NCBI RefSeq assembly: GCF_963422355.1
Contig: NC_085099.1
Span: 6,707,125 to 6,771,124, forward strand
Source of the DNA: Corticium candelabrum
Lineage: Eukaryota > Porifera > Homoscleromorpha > Homosclerophorida > Plakinidae
Direction: 5' to 3'
Length of the DNA stretch: 64,000 bases
Of this stretch, positions 56,100-64,000 are shown piece after piece. The notes under the pieces were generated by a model. The model was not told the origin of the DNA. It worked only from the letters and a program-made list of their open reading frames with translations, and searched no databases. Every line of letters begins with the position of its first letter. Positions within the stretch are counted from its first letter, which is position 1. The position numbers and the translations under genes are program-made.

Positions 56100-56333
56100 G
56101 TCTTCAACCTCAACTGGCTGCCCACCAACCCGGCAGGTAAGTCCCAGAGACTGAAAGAGGTACATGTTTCTGTGTAATCCATACAGTGCTAATAACTGGC
56201 ATATTACTAACTGATAGCATGAGCTAAGAGGATTTCACCAGTTCTAAACAGCTCGCCCAGTAGATATCAATGGCCAGCAGAAACCACTTATCCTCATTGC
56301 CAATAGACTCAACCAAGTTTCACTCTGCCATCG

Positions 56334-56334
<1 letters not shown>

Positions 56335-56411
<77 letters not shown>
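56335..56411. repeat. (CA)n microsatellite, about 38 units
   Basis: Uninterrupted CA tract. Open frames across it are not genes. Confidence 0.97.
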
Positions 56412-56413
<2 letters not shown>

Positions 56414-56667
56414 GTAGTAATGTGTGAGAATGAAGATTAGATTTGATTTGTGCCTGGTCTGCCCACAAGTCTTTCTATGCTGGTGTGTCACATGCAATGT
56501 ACCTCAATTTTTAGACAGATATTTAGCAGATATTCTTTCCTCCTTGAACGCCAATGGTATCAGCAAATGCACCCTGAATAACTAGCGATGCAGTAACCAA
56601 AAATACCAAGATTTTAGTACTGAGGCAACCCAAAACAAAACAAGCTTGTTACCTGGTATGTTGCATA

Positions 56668-56776
56668 AACAGTGTGACATACTAGCATGTATGATACACA
56701 TGCGTAGAGTAGTCTTACTATTGTTTTTTACGTTGTGTTGTATGTGTACTGAATAAACCAGCACAAAACCCTACCA
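56668..56776 (+). repeat. 5' LTR of gypsy element 3
   Basis: 109 bp. Its first bases (AACAGTGTG) differ from the 3' copy (TGTAGTGTG), but length and the GCATA flank agree. It contains AATAAA near 56752. Confidence 0.8.
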
Positions 56777-56788
56777 TAGTGACAGGAT

Positions 56789-57600
56789 ATGGCTGAACTA
56801 CGTCTTGAACCACCTGAACCTTATACCTTCAGTAAGTCCGATGACTGGCCACAGTGGAAACGCCACTTTGACCAGTTCAGGATAACATTCGGCTCGCGCA
56901 AAGAGGATTCACGACAAGTCTCTACACTTCTTTATTGTATGGGTGAAGAGGCAGGTGAGGTTCTACGTTCCACAAATTTTTCTGAGAATGACTGTAAGAA
57001 ATACGACTTAGTGATCACAGCGTTCGAGAACTTTTTTAGGGTCTGCCGCAACGTTATCTACAAACATGCTCATTTTCACAGGAGAAATCAACAAGATCAA
57101 GAGTCAATCAAACAATACATTACAACGCTCTACACACTGGCAGAGACTTGTGAATTTGTGGAATGAAAGGAGGACATGATCTGGGACAGAATCGTTGTAG
57201 GGATGCATAACCAAGTATTGGCTGAACAGCTAATATAGGACGCAGACCTAACTCTCGAGAAGATCAAACGTGTCACAAGACAGCGAGAAGCCGTCCAAGA
57301 ACAGCAGGATAGTCTCAAAGGAGATGACAGCCAGAAGCACCCTATTGTTCTAGACGAGGTGAGGCCACGCACCAAACATACCACCGGCTGGAACAAACAA
57401 GTGCCAACAGCAGGCTGCAGGGAACTTCCCAATGCAAGTCAAGCAATGTCAAACCAGTCAAATGGTACTCTAAGGAATACCCAACATACAAGCGCTGCGG
57501 GAAATGCCATGAGAAGGCCAGTTACTGTCCAGCAAAAGAAGCTACATGCTCAAAATGTCATCGCAAAGATCACTTCACTTCGCAGTGTTTCTCCAAATCT
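56789..57600 (+). pseudogene. gag and zinc knuckles of gypsy element 3
   Basis: The ATG at 56789 opens MAELRLEPPEPYTF; 125 residues are intact to a TGA at 57164. The remainder in other frames includes the nucleocapsid with two Cys/His clusters (YKRCGKCHEKASYC and CSKCHRKDHFTSQC, about 57490-57590). The second has canonical C-x2-C-x4-H-x4-C spacing; in the first the His is replaced. The protein is clearly related to the gag of element 2. Confidence 0.78.
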
Positions 57601-57858
57601 GTAGCAGATAAAGAATCGGAGGTCTCAAAAGTAACATACCTATTTCCCATGACAATGGGCAAAGAATCACATTGGTCTTCAACAATTCACGTTGGAGAAT
57701 ATGAAGTTGATTTCAAACTGGATACAGGAGCAGAGGCAACTGTTATCACTGAGGAGACTTACAAGAGGATTAATCAACCCACCTTACAGCCATCATCAAC
57801 ACCACTTTATGGACAAACATCTACCAATCTCAGCGTACTTGGGCAGTTTACACACTAG
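57601..57858 (+). pseudogene. Aspartic protease of gypsy element 3
   Basis: Reads LFPMTMGKESHWS, then FKLDTGAEATVI with the active-site D-T-G at 57721-57729 intact. It stops at 57858. It is the best-preserved protease among the window's retroelements, but it is cut off from gag and RT by stops. Confidence 0.75.
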
Positions 57859-57949
57859 CGAGTAACGGCAAGAGCATAGAAGAAACTATTTAAGTCGTCA
57901 CAGCCCTTAAAGCAAACCTACTGGGACTACCTGCCGTTATTTCCTTACA

Positions 57950-59290
57950 ACTAATCACTAGAATTGAAAGTACTGCAAAGCAAGATGTTCCAAGCAGATT
58001 TCCCCGGGTTTTCAATGGATTTGGTAACTCCTATGAAATCAAACTGAAGACTGGAGCAAAGCCGTCCGTTTTACACACCCCACAGAACATCCCTATCTGA
58101 CTGAGAGGAAAGGCACAACAGAAACTTGAGTACATGGAGCTCCTGGGAGTTATATCCAAGGTGGAGGGGCCAACTCCATGGTGTGCGGGAATAGCTATTC
58201 CCAAGAAGACTGGACAAGTCCGACTTTGTGTTGACTTGAGACATCTGAACAACAAAGTGCTCAGAAGTCCACCCAATTCCAAGAGTTAATGACTCACTAG
58301 CCCAGTTGGCTGGAGCCATGGTGTTCTCTAAAGTAGACACCAACAGTGGATTTTTGCCAAGTAACACTAGCCGAAAAGAGTCGTCTACCCACAACATTCA
58401 TCAGACCTTTTGCCATTTCTGTTGCAATAAATTACCATTCAACATTTCATGTGCGCCAGAGCTGTTTCAACGTCGAATGAGCGCTATTTTGTCAGATTTA
58501 AGCTAAATACAACGTTCAATTATCAAATGTCCCAACTTGAAATCAACAAGTAGGAGTCACACTCAACCTGTTGAAATGTGAATTCAATGTGCTGACACTC
58601 AGATTTCTTGGTCATGTGATTGACGTCAGAATTCGTGCAGACCCAAACAAGCTTGCAGCCATCCGTGATCTTGCATGTCCCACAAACATCACTGAGCTAC
58701 GTCACTTTATGGGCATGGTGAACCAACTTGGAAAATATTCACCGCACATTGCAGAAATTTGTCAGCCGTTACGAGAGCTTCTGAGTACTAAACATGCTTT
58801 GGTGTGGGAGCAACCTCAGGAACTGGCTTTCTCACTGCTGAAGGAGGAACCGACCCACCTTATGGTTTTAGTATTATATGACCCACAGAGAAGCACAAAA
58901 ATTCTCAGCAGATGCTTCATCTCATGGCCTGGGAGCAGTGTTGTTGCAAGCAACAGGTCTTGATGACACCTGGCAGCCCATCGCTTACGCCTCTTGTTCC
59001 ATGACAGAGACAGAGAAAGATAAGCTCAAATTGAGAAGGAGGCTTTAGGTGTAACATGAGCATGTGACAAGTTTTCGGATTATATATTAGGTTGAAAGTT
59101 TCACATTGAGACTGACCATAAACCATTGGTTCCTTTGCTGACAATGAAGCATCTGGACAGCTTGCCACTGAGACTTGTCCACTTTTGCCTTCGACTGGCA
59201 CAGTATAACTCTACCATTGGACATGTTCCAGGAAAACAGCTCCACACAGCAGATACATTGTCCAGAGCCCTGTTACCTTCAACGACTCAC
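57950..59290 (+). pseudogene. Reverse transcriptase/RNase H of gypsy element 3
   Basis: Pieces in several frames: KKTGQVRLCVDLRHLNNKV, VFSKVDTNSGF, LPFNISCAPELFQRRMSAI, then FLGHVIDVRI and ELRHFMGMVNQLGKYSPHI. The RNase H segment follows (WQPIAYASCSMTETEK, then FHIETDHKPLVP). The Y-x-D-D box is lost in a broken stretch around 58505-58560. Confidence 0.78.
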
Positions 59291-59329
59291 CCCAACTCAC
59301 TTCAAGAAGAGGTTGAATCGAAACCTTCC

Positions 59330-60437
59330 CACCACAACAGATAAGGTACAGCAAGATGGTCAAATAGCTGATCCCATTTGCTCAAAGTATTACAATACTG
59401 CAAACAAGGGTAGTCAAACAAGAGCCCAGAGAACCCATCTCTAGTGCCCTTCTGGAGAGCTTGATCCCAACTCTCACTCTACAAGGGTCTGCTACTGTAC
59501 AACAATCAAGTTGTCATTCCAAGTCTCATGCAGAAAGACATCCTGATGAAAATCCACGAAGGACACCAGGCAATCACTCAAGGCAGGCTATGAGCAAACT
59601 CATCAGTATGGTGGCCCGGTATTTCCAGACAAATTGTACAGATGGTACAACATTGTGGTCGGTGTTACAGAGTCTTTGATGCCCTCTAAGTCGCCTGACT
59701 ATCCATTTCAAATAATAGGATCAGACCTGCTGGAATTCAAAGGAGCCCATTATCGACTAATTTTCAAGATACCCGAAGCTGATAAAGTTAACCTCTATGC
59801 TAGCAGTCCACACTTCTACAAGAAGTCTTGAGGAGTGACAATGGTACTCAATTTTCTAGTTAGGAGATGAAAGAGTTTGCTGCGACTTATGGCCTCACAC
59901 ATAACTAGCAGCCCACAATATCTCCAAAGTAATGGTCTTTGCCGAAAGAATGGTGAAATCTGTCACGCAGCTACTCCAATGATCCATAGATGCCTATCTA
60001 CCACTTCTAAGCTACAGGACAACACCTCTCCCATGGTGCAACATTAGCCCATCAGAAATTCTCATGGGGAGATGCCTGAGAACACATCTCCACAAATTCC
60101 TGAGTTGCTGGCGCCTCAATGGCCTTACTTGAAGGTGTTTTGCAATGCTGACAGACAGTTCAAGGGGAAACAAAAGGAGAATTTCAATAGAAGACACCAT
60201 GCTAAGGATCTTGCAGAGTTACCAGCCAACAGGGAAGTGTGGCTAACTTCAGAGGGTAAGGAAAAGATGGGAAAAGTAGTAGTTTCCAAGTCCGTCACTC
60301 TAAGGTCATATTACATCAAAACGCCAACTGGAACAGTGAGAATAAACAGCTGCAACAATATGCTCACCAGACAAGAAATGCCCAATGAACCCTCTGAAAG
60401 TCCTCAATTTAGCGGTACACTCCCAGACAAACTGTAA
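59330..60437 (+). pseudogene. Integrase of gypsy element 3
   Basis: Fragments show the zinc region (KIHEGHQAI, about 59550), core Asp in IIGSDLLEF (59724), Asp in LRSDNGTQF (59837) and Glu in AERMVKSV (59944). The last pair has 35-residue spacing, but the first pair is too close, so part of the core is deleted. The tail (60072-60437) reads RQFKGKQKENFNRRHHAKDL and stops before the purine tract. Confidence 0.7.
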
Positions 60438-60528
60438 CAGCATGCCTATGCCAAGCACGCCAACAACATGTCTTCACACAGGGACAACTATTAAACTGCC
60501 TGAAAGGCAAGGCTTATAGAAAGAGAGA

Positions 60529-60637
60529 TGTAGTGTGACATACTGGCATGTATGGTACGCATGCGTAGAGTAGTCTTGCTATTGTTGTGTTGTGTTACGT
60601 TGTACGTACACTGAATAAACCAGCACAAAACCCTACA
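60529..60637 (+). repeat. 3' LTR of gypsy element 3
   Basis: TGTAGTGTGAC to CCCTACA, 109 bp, followed by GCATA (60638-60642). It contains AATAAA at about 60614. Confidence 0.83.
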
Positions 60638-60642
60638 GCATA

Positions 60643-61417
60643 CAATTGAAATCAAGGATAACCAAAACACAATAAATACTACTTTACAGAATGCACAATG
60701 TCTGAGGTGTAGGCATACAGAAGCAGATTAAATTCAAGCCATTAATTGCTTTATCTGTGATTCCCATCTTTGGAGTTTCTCATCACTACAGAACAGCTAA
60801 ACTTAGTTCAATGACACACAACAAGAAACAAATCATATGTTAAAATCAACCACAGCAACATTTATCAGATATAAATGGCTCTTTTAGAGATAAACCCAAG
60901 ACTCTAAGAATCAAACACACCCGTAGAATTTGAGGACATATGCCTTCCAGACTTGTTTCTATGTAACACAAGACTTGCAGTTCTGCATGCAAAGATATTC
61001 AAACATACAAAATACTATCTCATTGCAACAGCTGTTGCAATAATAAAATGAACAGATCAATGTAAATTTACAAAGTCATCATGATGAAATATTCATAAGA
61101 CCACCTCATAATCAATAAGACACTACATATCTCATCAGTAGACAATGTCACCTATCTTCAAATACAATCAATTATACACACATAATGTGTGAGCATACAT
61201 ACTATTTTGAAACCAGCAGTTAAGCTTGTTAACTTGTGTAGAAGTAGAGAAAACATGTGTAATAAGCACCGCTGGTAAACTCAATGTGTGTATTACAAAA
61301 TAAGAACACAAAAAAGAATGACTCAATAGCTAGCAATTGACTGAACCATATGCATCACCTTTACCGGTCTAGTCATGCACGTGTCACTTACTATGCAATA
61401 TATTACACTACTCCCGT
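60643..61417. other. Spacer, may hold the 3' LTR of element 4
   Basis: AT-rich, with no gene seen. On the minus strand AAACGGGAG followed by TAGTGTAATATATTGC (about 61400-61420) could be the purine tract and LTR start of the fourth gypsy element. Without the 5' LTR this cannot be confirmed. Confidence 0.4.
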
Positions 61418-62409
61418 TTATGCTAGGCTCGTCCTAGAGCTTAATATTGCAATCGATCTGGTGGACGTCGAACCCATCGAGGATATCAAGCAACACCCTG
61501 GTTTGGTGGATCTTCTGGGAGAATAAGGTGGCAAATTTGAGGTGGACACAATTGCTTGCTTGTTCCATTGGAGCTGCAGGGATCTGCTCACAGTGGTTGA
61601 ATTCTGCAACATATGCGATTTACATGAATGATTTTTCTCTTTCGACCATTCACAATTTCCAGCGTAACCGGACTTCTGACTGCACAATCCAACCTTTTTC
61701 CCATCGTGGATCTAACTTTCCTGCAGTTGGTATTGACTGCCACACGCTTTCACCTGCACGAAACGAGCAGTCCGTTGCTTGACGATCATAGTTCTCTTTC
61801 TGGTGTTTTGCCGAAATGGCGACCTTAGTTTTCACAAAGTCTTTAATCTCTGCCAGCTTGTGTTTAAGATGACATTGATAGGATTCAGGCTCAAACGCTG
61901 TTTCTGGTTGCAAGCCATTGGTTTGAGATGCTCTTCCAAACATTAGACCAAATAGTGACATACCAGTTGAAGAATGTAGTGTTGTTCTGTACGCAAACAA
62001 TACCAATGACACTCCCAGTCATACTGTTTTTGAACATATGCTTGAAGCATTTGAAGTAACGATTTATTCAGGCGCTCCACCATCCCATCCCCTTGTGGGT
62101 GATAAGCTGTAGTTCTAGATTTTCTATGCCAAATGCATCCAATGTTTGTCGTAACAACAAACTTTCAAAATTTCGGCCTTCATCTGAGTGAACGAACTCA
62201 GGAATTCCAAACGTCGAAAATAATTGCACTAGCTCTGATGTAATACTAGAAGTTGTTTAGTCTTTTAACAAAATGGCTTCTGGACACTTGGTAAAATAGT
62301 CTTGTATGACTAAGAGGTATCTGTTTCCCCTTGACGACATTGGCACCTCTAAAATGTCAACTGAAACCATTTGAAATGGTCGTCCAATTGGTATTGAAAT
62401 CAGTGGAGC

Positions 62410-63024
62410 CTACTTGGGTGCAGGAGGTTTAGTTTCTTGACATCTATAGTACTCTCGACAGTACACTTCAACATCTTTGTTCATTCCAACCCAGTAGGCT
62501 AACTGTTGCAGTTTGTCCAATTTATTCAATCTTCCTTGATGTGCAGCACTAGGAGCATCATGAGCTTGCCTCAGTGCCTGTTGGTGGAGACTATCCGGTA
62601 AAATTGGAACTGTAATTGCATCACTCATTGATTTAGGCTTATAACACCTACAGAAAACACCATCGACAACTGTAACCTGCAGCCACAATTGAACACAACT
62701 CTGTACAACTGAAGAAGCTGCATTAGGAGGTGGCTCCGAGTGTGACATACATTTACACAGTTGAAAAATATGTGGATCATTCCTCTGTGCCTGATACAAA
62801 CTAGCTCTTGACAAGCAATGTGATGGTCTAGTCAACAAACATGATTCATCTTTGAAAATACAACTACAGAGGCAAGATAAGGCATCTGCATTGGCATTCT
62901 GCAATCCTCGTTTATACTCAATCTCAAACTTATACTCCTGTAAAGCTAAAGCCCAACGACAAAAAGCATTCCTTCCGTTTTTTGGTTTTGACAACCATTG
63001 TAGAGGAGCATGATCAGTATACAA
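62410..63024 (-). pseudogene. RNase H C-terminus and integrase zinc domain of element 4
   Basis: A 204-residue uninterrupted frame. The RNase H end (YTDHAPLQWL, EIEYKRGLQNANADALS) is followed by a ~75-residue linker and the H-x-H ... C-x2-C zinc-binding domain (HQQALRQAHDAPSAAHQGR; EVYCREYYRCQETK). It is the longest intact piece of element 4. Confidence 0.82.
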
Positions 63025-63519
63025 CTTGAATGACCGTCCAAGTAAGTAATGTCAAAACTCTTTGGTACCAAATACTATTGCCAAGCACTCTTCTTGGATC
63101 ACACTGTAATGTTTCTCCACTTTGATCAAACTTCTACTTGCGTAAGCCACCACTCGATTATCTTGTTCTAGCACACACCTTAATCCAGATTCACTCACAT
63201 CTGTGTGCAACACAAATTGGCCGCATTTGTGTGAAACTGTGGGTACACCAAGACAGGAGAAGTAATCAGAGCTTCCTATAGCTGTTTAAATGCTTCCTGA
63301 CATTTTGCCGACCATGTGAAGAGTACTCCTTTGTGTGTGAGCTGATGTAGTGGTCCTTCAATGTCAGCAAAATGATGAATGTATCTCCAGTAATACGATG
63401 CAATTCCTAAAAATTGATGTAGCGCCGTTACATCATTCAGAATGGCCCTATTCCTCACAACCTCTATTTTATCCTCATTTGGAAGCGTTCCAATGGCAAA
63501 AACACATGCCCAAGATCTT

Positions 63520-63985
63520 TCACTTCATGTCTACCAATGCAACATTGTGTCCTCGTAATGTAAGACCAGCCTTCCATAAATGACAAAAAACTTCTTGCAA
63601 ATGCTTCGCATGTAGCTTAATGTTTGCCGAATAAATGAAAAGGTCATCCACATAAGCAGTAACAAAGGGAAGATCATGAAAAAGTTTGTCCATCGGTCGC
63701 TGAAATGAGATAGGAGCACCTGTCAGTCCAAACGGCAATCTTTTAATTAAACTGAAAAAGGCCTAAAGTCGGTTCAGGGCAAAACGCAGTTTTGTGTTGA
63801 TCTGACTCATGAACTAGTATTTGCCAATATCCATTTCGCAGATCAAGACTAGTAAATACTGTGGATCTGGCCAAACGATCTTGTACTTCATCAACAAGTG
63901 GCAGAGGATAGGCATCTTTAGAAATTCTTTTGCTAAGTTCTCGATAATCAACACACAATCTGAGTTCACCTGATTTCTTTTTCAC
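63520..63985 (-). pseudogene. Reverse transcriptase core of element 4
   Basis: Two frames (63985-63743 and 63738-63520) split by a small indel near 63740 carry motif A (SLDLRNGYWQ), motif B (MPFGLTGAPISFQ) and the catalytic Y-V-D-D. The catalytic residues are intact; only the frame is broken. Confidence 0.83.
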
Positions 63986-64000
63986 AAATACTGCTGGTAC

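Larger units (their letters stand above)
54504..56662. other. SLC25A19 intron or upstream region, repeats only
   Basis: No carrier exon was found. A diverged direct duplication (55071-55138 and 55626-55712: GGTACATTCTTTAA, then GGTCTAAA and TTTAGC) is visible. A short minus-strand frame from 55637 (MKESEETCEQQILEG, GTATGT donor) could be an exon of something, but nothing supports the carrier. Confidence 0.4.
56668..60637 (+). mobile_element. Ty3/gypsy retrotransposon (element 3), TSD GCATA
   Basis: 109-bp LTRs lie at 56668-56776 and 60529-60637, flanked by GCATA (56663-56667 and 60638-60642). The primer-binding site TAGTGACAGGAT (56777-56788) abuts the 5' LTR and the gag ATG follows at 56789, the same compact layout as element 2. 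The order is gag, zinc knuckles, protease, RT, RNase H, integrase. It has numerous stops and frameshifts. A purine tract (GAAAGAGAG) precedes the 3' LTR. LTR divergence, concentrated in the first bases and in the TTGTTTTTTA/TTGTTGTGTT stretch, shows age. Confidence 0.86.
61418..64000 (-). mobile_element. Ty3/gypsy retrotransposon (element 4), 3' part
   Basis: Minus-strand pol remnants run off the right edge. In gene order: RT at 63985-63520 (LRLCVDYRELSKR, VFTSLDLRNGYWQI, and after a frameshift MPFGLTGAPISFQRPM and TAYVDDLFIYS); RT/RNase H linker at 63458-63276 (LHQFLGIASYYWRYI); RNase H and the integrase zinc domain at 63024-62410 (LYTDHAPLQWLSKP, then HDAPSAAHQGR and CREYYRCQ); integrase core at about 62400-62040 (VDIL, SDEGRNFESLL, DGMVERLNKS); C-terminal part at 62012-61418. 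The order is standard gypsy, and the sequence is not close to elements 2 or 3. One in-frame stop in the core and several frameshifts are present. Confidence 0.85.

Noticed and set aside
56309..56497. Cys-Val repeat open frame
   Set aside because: Translation of the CA microsatellite.

Overview
This looks like nuclear DNA from an invertebrate animal, most likely an early-branching one such as a sponge or cnidarian. That is inference: four genes with animal-type products (KIF14-like kinesin, INCENP, TOPBP1, SLC25A19) are split by GT-AG introns, several only 55-66 bp long, and are surrounded by dense, mostly decayed transposons. No bacterial-style operon, CRISPR array or recognisable structural RNA gene was seen.

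Layout. 1-4.1 kb: two TTAA-flanked DNA transposons with THAP-domain remnants (Kolobok-like), one carrying a nested hAT-like MITE. 4.1-16.3 kb: one Ty3/gypsy retrotransposon of Gmr1-like architecture (integrase upstream of reverse transcriptase), delimited by 5-bp duplications and broken by four later insertions: a Penelope-like element, a second gypsy element, a TTAA MITE and a TA MITE. 17.8-23.1 kb (minus): first five coding exons of a KIF14-like kinesin; its 3.7-kb first intron holds an RT fragment and two MITEs. 23.8-26.1 kb (plus): a short unrecognised gene, head-to-head with the kinesin. 26-41 kb: gene-poor repeat territory with hAT-, TA- and TTAA-type MITEs, two large foldback elements, a tandemly duplicated OTU-protease fragment, and a THAP-bearing element split by a piggyBac-like insertion. 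41.2-48.9 kb (plus): C-terminal exons of INCENP; one intron hosts three transposons. 49.4-53.7 kb (plus): TOPBP1, apparently complete. 53.9-54.5 kb (minus): last four exons of SLC25A19, convergent with TOPBP1. 56.7-60.6 kb: a third gypsy element, sister to the one at 9.3-13.2 kb. 61.4-64 kb (minus): 3' part of a fourth gypsy element running off the window.

Functional theme. INCENP is the scaffold of the chromosomal passenger complex that binds and activates Aurora B. KIF14 is a central-spindle kinesin of cytokinesis. TOPBP1 is the multi-BRCT scaffold of replication initiation and ATR checkpoint signalling. SLC25A19 is the mitochondrial thiamine pyrophosphate carrier. Three cell-division genes thus lie within about 36 kb, though nothing shows that they are co-regulated.

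No wholly new molecular system could be proven from sequence alone. The most interesting signals are the datable nest of retroelements with Gmr1-like domain order, the family of TTAA/THAP transposons with an apparent empty-site comparison, the foldback element with a 9-bp duplication, and the tyrosine in place of the usual tryptophan in TOPBP1's ATR-activating motif.
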